Origin: Paucimonas sp. | Lineage (GTDB): Bacteria; Pseudomonadota; Gammaproteobacteria; Pseudomonadales; Pseudomonadaceae | Length of the DNA: 33,606 nucleotides | Direction: 5' to 3' | Assembly: GCA_031253995.1 (NCBI GenBank) | Contig: JAIRVG010000013.1 | Coordinates: 1 to 33,606, forward strand | Part shown: positions 25,424-33,606 of the stretch, piece by piece | Numbering within the stretch: the first letter of the stretch is position 1 | How the letters are laid out: each line of letters begins with the position of its first letter | Notes under the pieces: generated by a model | The model's database searches: none | Seen by the model: only the letters and a program-made list of their open reading frames with translations | Told to the model about the DNA's origin: nothing | Made by a program: the position numbers and the translations under genes

Positions 25424-28400
25424 TCAGGTCCTGGCAGTGCTTGGCGAATCGGCCTCGGAGCCCCCCTGGGCGAGGAAGTGCCCATGGGTCACCTTGCCGG
25501 TGAGGTCGCCCTGGATCGCGCTGCAATCGCCGCCCCCGGCCGGCACGCCCCAGGCCACCACATCACCATTGGCGGTCTGGGCGAAGAAGCCATGGCTGTT
25601 GGCATAGATCGCCAGCACGTTGACCAGCCGCCCGGCCACCGCGCTCATGTCGCCGCCCGTACGCACATCGCCCCAGACCACCACCTGGCCACCGCGGCGC
25701 AGCGCGGCGAAGGTGAAGGCGCTGCCCACCACCTGGATGATGTCGGAGAGCCCGGCGATTTCCGGCGGTACCTCACCGCCGGTATCCTTGGTGCCGCCCC
25801 AGGCAACCACATGGCCGTTGGTCAGCAGCGCGCAGAAGGACTGCCAGGTACTCACGACCTCGGCGATGTTCCTCATTGGCTTGATCAGTTCCGGCACTTC
25901 ACCGCCATAGGCTTTCGGCCCCCACGCCTTGACCTCGCCGGAATCCAGCAACACGGTAAACGCCTGGGCCGTAGCCGCACCAAGGGCCTTGGCGGTGACG
26001 ATCTCGGCAATCTCCGCGGTGGCATCCCCGCCATAGCCGCTATGTCCCCAGGCGATCACCGTTTTCGAACCGCCGGTATCACGCAACGCGGCAAAGGCAG
26101 CGTAGTTGCCGATGATTTGCTTGAAGCCGGTCATCACCTCCTGACCTTCCTTCATCTGGCCGCCATTGGTCGGGTTGCCCCAGGCCACGATCTGGCCATT
26201 ACTGCGCAGACCGGCGAAGGCCAAGCCCGCACCGCAGATATCGACATAGTCGCTGTGCTGCTTGACCGCATCGCTCACCGGAACGCCATGGGTCGTGGCG
26301 CCCCAGGAAAACAGCGAGCCATCCGTCCTGAGCCCGACGAACGCCCCGCCATTGCTGCACAAGCGCACGAAATTGCCGTTTTCCCCTGGGTTAGGCATCA
26401 CTGCCGACGGCCAGCACACCACGTTGCCGCCACCGTCGTCTTGACGCAACAAGGCCGCGTACGCATTGGAAGTACCATAAACCGCAGCAACGTTCTTGAA
26501 GGTGATCAGGGTTGGCGGGAGCTTGCCGCCGTTGGCCTCGTTGCCCCAGGCCCTGAGATCGACCTCTTTCTCGCTGCCGACGATGACCTCGTCGCGAATC
26601 ACCGCGAACGCCGCAGCCCCGGTGACGGTACTGTCGACCCCGTTGCCGGCCGAAGGGCACGGGTTGAGGACGTAGGTCTGGGTCTTGTTGCGCACGTAGA
26701 GCTTCTTCCAGGGCTCCTTGTCGAACCACTGGGTCCGTGGCGTCCACTGGGTATCGCCTTCGTATTGCCATTCGGCGAGCAGTGGATCCAGGGTCTGGGC
26801 ATGGCGCGCGTGGATCATCCGCGGCGCGCTGGAGGCGCGGTAGGTATTGAGGTTGAAACGCGCGCCCATGACCTTCAAGGGTCCGGACCCGACCTCGCGG
26901 TTGACCAGGTAGCTGCTGACGTCCGACGTCTCGACCGCCCCCCCGGCAGCGCGGGTGATGTCATATTCCAGATCGATGCTGACGCCGTTGCTGGCGTTGA
27001 TGAAGCTATATTCGATGGTGAGCTCGACCTGCTTGCCACCGTCACCCGGCGCAACGACATGCGGAACGGTCGTGCTGCCGCCATTGGCAGGGCTCGTGAC
27101 CCGCAGCAACACCACGTCCCCGTCCTTGAGCTGCGCCGAAGCATCGATCACCACGGTCGCGCCCTGCAGCACGTCGTCCGGATTGAGCTCGCCGTTCTCC
27201 GCCTGGCGGATGACCGGAAGCGGCAGCGCGGCGCCCTGCACGCGCACGGTTTGCGGGTCCGATATCGGAGCGCCGCCTCCCGCCCCGCCCTGGAAGACCT
27301 GGTAGGAGACCACCACGTTGCCATCGTTGTTGGCGATCACGTACTGGTAGTCGATGATCACGTCAAATGGCTTGCCAACGTCATCCTCGTGAACGAGTTC
27401 GCTTTTCTTGGTGACGCCCCCTTGCTTGTCACCGGTCCAGCTCACTTCCACGTCATCACCGAAGGCCAGGCCGGCCTCTACAGGCACCCGCACGATGGCA
27501 CCATCGCTGGCATCGGCCGGGTTGAGCACACCATCCACCGCCTGCGGCAACTCCGGTGGCGGCAGGGCCGCGTCCTTGACACCCACGGTGAAGGTGACCG
27601 GGGACGACAGCCGGCTCGGCACGCCCGGCTCCTCGATCTGATAGGCCAGCTCGACCGTCGCATCGCGGTACTGCTCGACGGTGCTCCGGTCCATGTAGAA
27701 CGGAACCTCCTTGCCCTCCAGTGGCGGGGTGACTTCCATCCAGTCGTCGTAGGCCGGGCCGAGGCTGGCCTTCCAGACCAGGCGCACCGTCTGCCCGACT
27801 TTCATCCCCGCATAAGGGGCGACAATGATTACAAGTTGTCCGCCTGGCAGGTCATCGGGCTCGATGAAGCCGCTGTCCGCCGACGGCCTGGTCACCGGCG
27901 CCGGCAGTGTCGACTGCGACTCGCCGACCATCAGCAGCTCGCTGTCCGAGGTCAGTTCGCGATCCAGTTTGTATTTGTACAGGCGGTAGTAGACCGAAAC
28001 CGAGCCGCCATCGAGCACCGCGATATGCTCGGGGCCGTCGATGGTGAAGTTCATCGGCTTGCCGACTCCGGCGCCACTGACCGGACGCCCCACGGAGTGC
28101 AGCAGCACGCTGCCGTCGGCACGGGTGCCGAGCCAGACCATGGTCACATGGTCATTGAGTTCCAGGGCAGCGCCCGGCACGGTCACCGTAGTGGTGTCCA
28201 GGGCTGGATCGAGGGTGCCGTGAACGGCATCCTCCACGGTCGGTTTGGGCAGGCCCTTCTCAACGCCGTGGAAGGACACGAAGGCCCGCTTGGATACCCC
28301 GGCGGAGCTGTCGCCGCGGGTCACCTCGTAGGAAGCGTGGCCACGCCCCCGGGCCAGGCCAAGCAGATCGGCATTGGGGATGATGAAGTTGAGAATCGCC

Positions 28401-29491
28401 GGGAAGCTGATCACGGTACGCGGCTCGGGGGTAACGATGACCTCCTGGCCCTGGGAAGTGGTGCCGACCCAGGTCAGGGTGACCACGTCATCCCTCTGCA
28501 GCTCGCCAGCGGCCATGGCCCAGACCGAGACGGTCAGGTCGTCCTCGCCCAGCTTCTCGAGGTCGATCACGTCAGCGGGATCGGCATCCGGATCGGGGTT
28601 CTGGATCAGCGGAGCGGTCAGCAGGCCGTCGCCCACCTCCACGCTCACGTGGGCGCGCATCGACCAGTCGCTGGAGCGGTTATGCACCTCGTCGAGGACT
28701 TCATAGACCACCACCAGGTTGTCGCCGTCGCCCGCCGCGAGGATGGTCTCCTCGGTCACCACCATCGTGATCGTGCGCGCCGCGACGTCCGCCGGGGTCA
28801 CCTGGTATTCCTGGATCACCCCGCTCCACGACAGGCGCAGGAGATCGTACTCGCGCATGTTGGGATAGGCCTCGAAGGTGACCTTGACCCCTTCCTTCGC
28901 GGCATCGTCGTCGATGATGCCGCTCTCCGGCACATCGATCTCCGCCGGCGGCATGCCCTGGTGGTTGGGCACATCGGGCTCGGGATCGATACCGCCAGGC
29001 ATCTGGGTACGCACCAGGATATCGATCGGCGTACCCTCGCCAGAGTTACCGCCGCCAGCACGTTCGATCAGGTACCACAGGGAATTGATCCCTTCCGGCA
29101 CGTGATTGGCGAGCACCGCCATGGGCACGGGCTTGCCGACCTGCTCGGGCAGCACGCCGCCGGAGGTCACCGCAACCTTGTCGTCGCCCCAGTACACCTT
29201 GATCCAGTCATTGGCCTGCATGTTCTGGTAGGCCGGGATCTCGATCAGCAGGCCCAATGCGTGGGCACTGATCATGCTTTTGTTGACGCCACCGTAGGCG
29301 CCTTCGGTCTGCAAGGGCCGGATCAGGCCGCCGATATAGATCGGCTCCATATCACGGACCTCACCGCCGCGAGTCGAGACCCACGCCAGGGCGTGCTCGG
29401 TATTGCGCCGGATCAGCTCGGGCAGATTGCTCTTGTCAGGGACAGGATGTGCGGACTTGGATTGATCGCCAGTGCTTGCGTCGATGGTCAT
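25424..29491 (-). CDS. Giant Ig-like-repeat / RCC1-repeat protein
   Basis: The 1355-residue product starts at 29491 (MTIDASTGDQSKSAHPVPDK), with ggagag seven bases upstream. After a short head it carries about seven diverged Ig-like repeats of roughly 105-125 residues, starting near 40, 182, 290, 415, 533, 645 and 759. Each opens with a phrase such as LPPPELPQAVDGVLNP or LPLPVIRQAENGELNP and ends in a VxVxYEV-type strand. From about 965 to 1325 there are some eight or nine RCC1-like repeats with the refrain ALRxxGxVVAWGxxxxGG (SNGQIVAWGNPTNGG, RGGQVVVWGDVRTGG, ANGDVVAWGVPAGGG), expected to fold as a seven-bladed propeller. No signal peptide, transmembrane segment or anchor is seen. First gene of the five-gene cluster. 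It could be a surface, phage-derived or host-interaction protein; I cannot assign a function. Confidence 0.85.
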   Translation of the reverse strand: MTIDASTGDQSKSAHPVPDKSNLPELIRRNTEHALAWVSTRGGEVRDMEPIYIGGLIRPLQTEGAYGGVNKSMISAHALGLLIEIPAYQNMQANDWIKVYWGDDKVAVTSGGVLPEQVGKPVPMAVLANHVPEGINSLWYLIERAGGGNSGEGTPIDILVRTQMPGGIDPEPDVPNHQGMPPAEIDVPESGIIDDDAAKEGVKVTFEAYPNMREYDLLRLSWSGVIQEYQVTPADVAARTITMVVTEETILAAGDGDNLVVVYEVLDEVHNRSSDWSMRAHVSVEVGDGLLTAPLIQNPDPDADPADVIDLEKLGEDDLTVSVWAMAAGELQRDDVVTLTWVGTTSQGQEVIVTPEPRTVISFPAILNFIIPNADLLGLARGRGHASYEVTRGDSSAGVSKRAFVSFHGVEKGLPKPTVEDAVHGTLDPALDTTTVTVPGAALELNDHVTMVWLGTRADGSVLLHSVGRPVSGAGVGKPMNFTIDGPEHIAVLDGGSVSVYYRLYKYKLDRELTSDSELLMVGESQSTLPAPVTRPSADSGFIEPDDLPGGQLVIIVAPYAGMKVGQTVRLVWKASLGPAYDDWMEVTPPLEGKEVPFYMDRSTVEQYRDATVELAYQIEEPGVPSRLSSPVTFTVGVKDAALPPPELPQAVDGVLNPADASDGAIVRVPVEAGLAFGDDVEVSWTGDKQGGVTKKSELVHEDDVGKPFDVIIDYQYVIANNDGNVVVSYQVFQGGAGGGAPISDPQTVRVQGAALPLPVIRQAENGELNPDDVLQGATVVIDASAQLKDGDVVLLRVTSPANGGSTTVPHVVAPGDGGKQVELTIEYSFINASNGVSIDLEYDITRAAGGAVETSDVSSYLVNREVGSGPLKVMGARFNLNTYRASSAPRMIHARHAQTLDPLLAEWQYEGDTQWTPRTQWFDKEPWKKLYVRNKTQTYVLNPCPSAGNGVDSTVTGAAAFAVIRDEVIVGSEKEVDLRAWGNEANGGKLPPTLITFKNVAAVYGTSNAYAALLRQDDGGGNVVCWPSAVMPNPGENGNFVRLCSNGGAFVGLRTDGSLFSWGATTHGVPVSDAVKQHSDYVDICGAGLAFAGLRSNGQIVAWGNPTNGGQMKEGQEVMTGFKQIIGNYAAFAALRDTGGSKTVIAWGHSGYGGDATAEIAEIVTAKALGAATAQAFTVLLDSGEVKAWGPKAYGGEVPELIKPMRNIAEVVSTWQSFCALLTNGHVVAWGGTKDTGGEVPPEIAGLSDIIQVVGSAFTFAALRRGGQVVVWGDVRTGGDMSAVAGRLVNVLAIYANSHGFFAQTANGDVVAWGVPAGGGDCSAIQGDLTGKVTHGHFLAQGGSEADSPSTART

Positions 29492-29670
29492 GGGTGCTCT
29501 CCAGATCTTGTCGAACCCTATGGACGTGCTTGCGGCACGGATGAGGTTGAGCAGATTGAAGAACCAAGTGCACAGGGCGCACAACTGACAGAAATATCAG
29601 GTAGGGCCGGTGGAGCCGGGGAATTGCAATGAATTCAAGGGCCTTGGCGAGGAACTTTTTTCAGGCATGG

Positions 29671-29699
29671 AAAAGGGCAGCCGAAGCTGCCCTTTTTTT
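29671..29699 (-). terminator. Bidirectional-looking intrinsic terminator after mucD
   Basis: aaaagggcagc-cgaa-gctgcccttttttt forms an 11-base stem with flanking A and T runs on both sides. It lies 12 bases past the mucD stop (minus strand) and separates mucD from the start region of the Ig/RCC1 gene. The remaining 29500-29670 bases hold no gene; a promoter for the cluster must lie here but I see no confident -35/-10. Confidence 0.88.
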
Positions 29700-29711
29700 C
29701 ATCACCGCAGC

Positions 29712-31142
29712 TTATTCAGCCAGCTTGAAGGTAATGAAGCTGGCGCGCCCCTGGCGCAGTACGCGCATGGACACCGAACGGTTCTTCGGCAGGTCCTTGG
29801 CGATTTCGGTGAATTCCTTCGCCGAGGTGATCGCCTGGTTGTTCAGGTGGCTGATGACGTCACCTGGACGCAGGCCGATCAGTGCCGCCGGACCGTCCTG
29901 GACATCCTTGATGACCACGCCGCCTTGCAGTTCGAGGGACTTCTTCTGCTCGGCAGTCAGGTCCGACACGCTCACGCCGAGGCGGTTGCTGCTGCGCTCG
30001 ACCGTGCCACTCGGGCTGGTGGTGACGTCCTGGTCTTCATCCGGCAGTGCGCCGATGGTGACGTCGAGGTTCTGGCGCTTGCCGTTGCGGATGATTTCCA
30101 GCTTGGCCTTGGCGCCATCCTTCAGGCCACCGACCAGGTGTGGCAGGTCGGCCGACATGACGATCGGCTGGCCGTTCAGGCTGAGGATCACGTCACCCAC
30201 CTGCAGGCCGCCCTTGGCTGCCGGGCCGTCTTCCAGGACCTGGGCCACCAGGGCACCGGCCGGCTTGTCCAGGCCGAAGGATTCAGCCAGGTCCTTGTTG
30301 ACCTCCTGGATCACCACGCCGAGCCAGCCGCGGCTGACCTTGCCGTCTTTCTTCAGCTGGTTGGAGACATCCAGCGCCACGTCGATCGGGATAGCGAACG
30401 ACAGGCCCATGAAGCCGCCGGAACGGGTGAAGATCTGCGAGTTGATGCCGACCACTTCGCCGTTCATGTTGAACAGCGGGCCACCGGAGTTGCCCGGGTT
30501 GATCGCCACGTCGGTCTGGATGAACGGCACGTAGGTGTCGTTCGGCAGGGTGCGGCCCTTGGCGCTGACGATACCCTTGGTCACCGAGTGGTCGAAGCCG
30601 AACGGCGAGCCGATGGCCAGTACCCATTCGCCAACCTTCAGTTTCGACGAGTCGCCCAGCTTCACGGTCGGCAGGTTCTTGCCCTCGACCTTGAGCAGGG
30701 CCACGTCGGTGCGCGGGTCGGTGCCGACCAGCTTGGCCTGCAGCTCGCTGCGGTCGGACAGGCGGACGATGATCTCGTCGGCGTCGGCGATCACGTGGTT
30801 GTTGGTCAGGACGTAGCCGTCATCGGAAATGATGAAGCCCGAACCCAGGGATTGTGCTTCGCGCTGGCGATCGCCCCGTGGCGAGCGCGGCTGCTGCGGC
30901 AGGCTGCGCTCGAAGAACTCACGGAACATCGGCGGCAGGCCTTCCAGGTCAGGCATCTGACCCTGGGCATACTTGCGCTCCGGCAGCTTCTGCTTGGTAC
31001 TGATGTTCACCACCGCCGGCGAGGCCTGCTCGACCAGGGTGGTGAAGTCCGGCAGGGCTTCGGCTTGCGCCGTTGCCATCTGGCCGAGCATGAGCACGGC
31101 GGCGAACAGCGATAGATAGGATTTCAAGCGTGGTATCGACAT
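29712..31142 (-). CDS. mucD: Periplasmic serine protease MucD (HtrA/DegP family)
   Basis: Degrades misfolded envelope proteins and damps AlgU activation. The start is at 31142 (MSIPRLKSYLSLFAAVLMLG) with gggag upstream. This gives a signal peptide (cleavage near AQA-E) and 476 residues, close to P. aeruginosa MucD. The catalytic triad is His116 (NNHVIADADE), Asp146 (TDVALLKVEG) and Ser219 (NPGNSGGPLF). Two PDZ domains follow (GWLGVVIQEVNKDLAESFGL; LGVSVSDLTAEQKKSLELQG). A terminator lies between mucB and mucD, so it may be expressed apart from algU-mucA-mucB. Confidence 0.96.
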   Translation of the reverse strand: MSIPRLKSYLSLFAAVLMLGQMATAQAEALPDFTTLVEQASPAVVNISTKQKLPERKYAQGQMPDLEGLPPMFREFFERSLPQQPRSPRGDRQREAQSLGSGFIISDDGYVLTNNHVIADADEIIVRLSDRSELQAKLVGTDPRTDVALLKVEGKNLPTVKLGDSSKLKVGEWVLAIGSPFGFDHSVTKGIVSAKGRTLPNDTYVPFIQTDVAINPGNSGGPLFNMNGEVVGINSQIFTRSGGFMGLSFAIPIDVALDVSNQLKKDGKVSRGWLGVVIQEVNKDLAESFGLDKPAGALVAQVLEDGPAAKGGLQVGDVILSLNGQPIVMSADLPHLVGGLKDGAKAKLEIIRNGKRQNLDVTIGALPDEDQDVTTSPSGTVERSSNRLGVSVSDLTAEQKKSLELQGGVVIKDVQDGPAALIGLRPGDVISHLNNQAITSAKEFTEIAKDLPKNRSVSMRVLRQGRASFITFKLAE

Positions 31143-31190
31143 ACGGCTCCCGTCACAAACGAGCGTGGTTAACACTAGGGACCTGCCAAC

Positions 31191-31232
31191 GAAAAAGGCC
31201 CGGCGACACCCCGAAGAGTGTGGCCAGGCCTT
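31191..31232 (-). terminator. Intrinsic terminator between mucB and mucD
   Basis: On the minus strand aaggcctggccacact and its partner ending gccgggcctt form a long stem (arms 31195-31210 / 31217-31232, some mismatches), followed by tttttcg. A second weaker stem lies at 31270-31293. It sits about 50 bases before the mucD start, leaving little room for a promoter downstream, so read-through control or an overlapping promoter is likely. No gene is visible in 31143-31405. Confidence 0.75.
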
Positions 31233-31405
31233 GAACATCGGCATTTCTTGAGACTTCAACAGCAGGAAAGGCCAGACCCGCAAGGGCCTGACCTATAGAA
31301 AAATCTGGATGGATTTGCAAACTTGATGGCTTACCAATCATGTCAGCGGCTCTGGGGCATGCCTTTCATCCTTCGTCGTCCTTGTACTCGTGCAACTCCG
31401 GTGAG

Positions 31406-32371
31406 TTACTGACTTGCCTGGGCGTCCTGCGGGCGCATCGACAAGGCTACTCGTTCGGCAGTGCCAATGGGGATCTCCCCCACCACCGTCACCATCATTT
31501 CACCCTTGGGCGTGTTCAACTGCCGCGATACGGCAACCGTCGGCCCCAACTGCGCACGGGTATCGAAGCCACCGTCCTTGTCCTGCGCTTCGAGGAACAC
31601 CGAGAAGCGCGCCAGGCCATCGTCGTACATCAGGCTGCTGACGCTGTGCTGGTCGTCGTCATCCTTGCGTACGCTGCTGCTGACCAGTTCGAAACCCGGC
31701 GGCAGCCATTCCGAGCGCCAGCCGACCACCGCTTCACGGGCCTGTACGCCAGCCCGGGGCAGCGGCTTGCAGTTGTCACTGGCCTTGAGCTGGGCATCCT
31801 CGGGTACATCGCGGATGTCCAGGCGGGTGAACTGGAAGCGCTCCAGCAGCTGTTCCTTGTCGTTGATCAACAGGGATTTCAGCGGCAGCGCGGTCTCCCG
31901 GTCCAGGTGCAGTTCGAAGGCGTAGCGGTGCTGGTCACGGGGACGCATGGTGATGATCACCACGTCGCGCCCCGCCACCCTCGACTCACCGGCGACACTC
32001 AGGTCGTACCAGTTCATCAGTTTCAAAGGATCGAGGACTCGCGCCGAGGATTGCGTCGCAGTGCCTGCTTCCGAGGCCAGGGCTCCACTTACGCACTCGG
32101 TCTGGCCATTCACCCGCACGACTTCCTGGGCCGGGCCATCGAGCTGCAACAATCGCTCGCTGACCTTGCCGTTCTGGACGCGATGCCAGATGTCGTGGGT
32201 GGAAAAACTGCCGTTGCGTTCGTAAACGAAGGTGCCCTGGTAACTCTGCTCCTGCTCGACTTTCGCCATCCGGTTGAGCCAGTCAGCGGCCTCGGTCGAC
32301 GAATTGGCGGCGTGGGCCGGCAAGGTCAGGCAGCTGCTGAGCAAGAGCGGTATGAGAGGTAGCGCGCGCAT
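31406..32371 (-). CDS. mucB: Sigma factor AlgU regulatory protein MucB (RseB)
   Basis: Periplasmic protein that binds the MucA periplasmic tail and protects it from AlgW cleavage; lipid signals relieve it. The 321-residue product has a signal peptide (MRALPLIPLLLSSCLTLPAHA) and the two RseB domains: N-terminal LolA-like fold (YQGTFVYERNGSFSTHDIWH, RVLDPLKLMNWYDLSVAG) and a smaller C-terminal domain (GWRSEWLPPGFELVSSS, VTVVGEIPIGTAERVA). A strong ggagg ribosome site precedes the start. It lies 25 bases after mucA. Confidence 0.96.
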   Translation of the reverse strand: MRALPLIPLLLSSCLTLPAHAANSSTEAADWLNRMAKVEQEQSYQGTFVYERNGSFSTHDIWHRVQNGKVSERLLQLDGPAQEVVRVNGQTECVSGALASEAGTATQSSARVLDPLKLMNWYDLSVAGESRVAGRDVVIITMRPRDQHRYAFELHLDRETALPLKSLLINDKEQLLERFQFTRLDIRDVPEDAQLKASDNCKPLPRAGVQAREAVVGWRSEWLPPGFELVSSSVRKDDDDQHSVSSLMYDDGLARFSVFLEAQDKDGGFDTRAQLGPTVAVSRQLNTPKGEMMVTVVGEIPIGTAERVALSMRPQDAQASQ

Positions 32372-32396
32372 GATCCTCCTTCAGGTGTTCTTGGCC

Positions 32397-32990
32397 TTAG
32401 CGATTTTCCAGGCTGGCGGCGCGGGCGTATGGCAGCGCGCTTTCAGTGCCTTTCACGGCAGCGTCCTGGGCATGCTGGCGCAGGTAGCCGGGCAGACGCT
32501 GGTCCTGCCAGCCGCTCTGGCCTTGCAGCACGCCATTGGCCATCGGGCCAGGGGCTTGTTCGGAGCTTTCACTATAGCCGGCCAGAACTGCCGGGCCCTG
32601 GACCTGCGGGGTCACCAGGCCTTGCTGGGCCGGTTGCTGGGCAGCGAGTTGCGCACCGTTGATGTCGTCTTGGTTGTACAGCCGGACACCGGCCAGCACT
32701 GCCAGGGTCACCGACGCGGCGACCGCCAGGCGGCCAACGCTGCGCCATGGTCCGCGAGCAACCTTGACCGGCGTGGCTTCGTCAGCCAGCGCGGCAGAGA
32801 CTGCCGAGGCGATGTCCAGCTTGGGCATCAGCAGTTCCTTGTGCATCGCTGCACGGGCTACCTGGTAGCGCGACCAGGTGGCACGGGTTTCGGGGTCGTC
32901 GACGGCACTCAGTACCCGACGCAACTCCAGTTCGTCCGCTTCGTTATCCATCACCGCGGACAGCGATTCCTGCAAAGCTTCACGACTCAT
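32397..32990 (-). CDS. mucA: Anti-sigma factor MucA (RseA)
   Basis: Inner-membrane anti-sigma factor that holds AlgU; regulated proteolysis releases it. The 197-residue product has an N-terminal cytoplasmic sigma-binding domain (MSREALQESLSAVMDNEADE, WSRYQVARAAMH), one membrane segment at about 86-104 (VGRLAVAASVTLAVLAGV), and a periplasmic tail rich in Gln for MucB binding. The frame is intact, so there is no mucoidy-type truncation. It lies 31 bases after algU. Confidence 0.96.
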   Translation of the reverse strand: MSREALQESLSAVMDNEADELELRRVLSAVDDPETRATWSRYQVARAAMHKELLMPKLDIASAVSAALADEATPVKVARGPWRSVGRLAVAASVTLAVLAGVRLYNQDDINGAQLAAQQPAQQGLVTPQVQGPAVLAGYSESSEQAPGPMANGVLQGQSGWQDQRLPGYLRQHAQDAAVKGTESALPYARAASLENR

Positions 32991-33021
32991 GGCGGTTCCT
33001 CTCTTGGCTGTCGCCGCTGTC

Positions 33022-33603
33022 TCAGGTTTCCTGCAACAGGGGCTGCAGGGCTTTGTCTATGGCCTCCCGAGCGCGGAAAATCCGAGAGCGCACGGTACCC
33101 ACCGGACACTGCATGACGCTGGCAATGTCCTCGTAACTCAGACCATCGAATTCACGTAAAGTTAACGCCGTACGCAAATCTTCTGGCAGTTGCTGGATGG
33201 TTCGATGGACGGTGCCTTCGATCTCATCACGCAACAGCGAGCGTTCGGGGGATTCGAGGTCCTTGAGGCCATGATCGCCGTCGTAAAACTCTGCATCCTC
33301 TGAACTGACATCGCTGTCCGGTGGCCGCCGACCGCGGGACACCAGATAGTTCTTCGCCGTGTTGATGGCAATGCGGTACAGCCAGGTATAGAACGCGCTG
33401 TCGCCACGGAAATTGCCAAGTGCACGGTAGGCCTTGATGAACGCTTCCTGCGCCACATCCTGGGCCTCATGGGTGTCGTGCACGAATCGCACGATCAACC
33501 CGAGAATCTTGTGCTGATACTTCAGCACCAACAGATCGAACGCTCGCCTGTCGCCGCGCTGCACGCGCTCGACAAGCTGCTGATCCTCTTCCTGGGTTAG
33601 CAT
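33022..33603 (-). CDS. algU: ECF sigma factor AlgU (AlgT, RpoE, sigma-22)
   Basis: Extracytoplasmic-stress sigma factor controlling alginate and envelope-repair genes. The 193-residue product is complete, its ATG lying three bases from the window edge. Region 2 (DLLVLKYQHKILGLIVRFVH, DVAQEAFIKAYRALGNFRGD, FYTWLYRIAINTAKNYLV) and region 4 (QQLPEDLRTALTLREFDGLS, YEDIASVMQCPVGTVRSRIF) are intact. The ribosome site and promoters lie outside the window. Confidence 0.97.
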   Translation of the reverse strand: MLTQEEDQQLVERVQRGDRRAFDLLVLKYQHKILGLIVRFVHDTHEAQDVAQEAFIKAYRALGNFRGDSAFYTWLYRIAINTAKNYLVSRGRRPPDSDVSSEDAEFYDGDHGLKDLESPERSLLRDEIEGTVHRTIQQLPEDLRTALTLREFDGLSYEDIASVMQCPVGTVRSRIFRAREAIDKALQPLLQET

Positions 33604-33606
33604 GAA

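Noticed and set aside
24269..29632. Very long open frame on the plus strand opposite the Ig/RCC1 and neighbouring genes
   Set aside because: Its translation is low-complexity His/Arg/Gly/Ala-rich with no domain, while the minus strand gives coherent repeats, ribosome sites and starts. It is a GC-skew shadow.
31153..31341. Possible 62-residue gene between mucB and mucD, or a mucC remnant
   Set aside because: It spans the terminator stems, has no ribosome site and no similarity to MucC that I can see.
32397..32990. Mucoidy-type mucA frameshift
   Set aside because: The frame is intact through the membrane segment and periplasmic tail.

Overview
The window reads as a fluorescent-type Pseudomonas chromosome (P. 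putida / P. fluorescens lineage). The codon use is GC-rich, REP-type palindromes recur between genes, and the gene order oprB-gcd ... lon ... cmoAB, two-component pair, pdxJ-recO-era-rnc, lepB-lepA, mucD-mucB-mucA-algU is the order I recall from that genus. Most coding space is conserved core genome. Three accessory insertions sit inside it and carry nearly all the novelty.

Layout. Bases 1-436: REP-like inverted repeats and the oprB upstream region. 437-4228 (+): sugar porin OprB and membrane-bound PQQ glucose dehydrogenase Gcd, probably one operon for periplasmic glucose oxidation. 4235-4308: large REP hairpin. 4321-4770 (-): a eukaryotic-type ubiquitin-conjugating-enzyme (UBE2D/Ubc4-5-like) protein whose catalytic cysteine position is glycine. 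4949-7375 (+): second Lon-type protease (AsrA-like) behind a near-consensus sigma-32 promoter. 7513-7911 (+): chagasin-like lipoprotein inhibitor of cysteine peptidases. 7908-10060 (-): two-gene XaxAB/YaxAB-type pore-forming toxin. 10284-11980 (+): cmoA-cmoB tRNA wobble-uridine modification. 12180-14233 (+): OmpR-type response regulator and CusS/CzcS-like kinase behind a MerR-type promoter architecture. 14280-17396 (-): rnc-era-recO-pdxJ. 17568-20228 (-): lepA-lepB. 20405-29491 (-): a five-gene accessory cluster. It encodes a 1355-residue Ig-repeat/RCC1 protein, a small protein with the same Ig repeat plus a BIG2 and a lectin-like domain, and three paralogous secreted proteins with an internal duplication (possibly halovibrin-like). 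29712-33603 (-): algU-mucA-mucB, then mucD, the envelope-stress/alginate regulon; mucC is absent.

How it works together. The core parts are housekeeping: glucose oxidation, RNA and protein quality control, tRNA modification, export and envelope-stress control. The three insertions share a theme: an E2-like fold with a dead active site and a preserved ligase-binding face, a eukaryote-membrane-directed binary toxin, and a surface/secreted cluster with RCC1, Ig and lectin-like modules. This suggests interaction with eukaryotic hosts or predators, but that is inference from domain content. The strongest candidate for something undescribed is the cysteine-less E2-like protein at 4321-4770.
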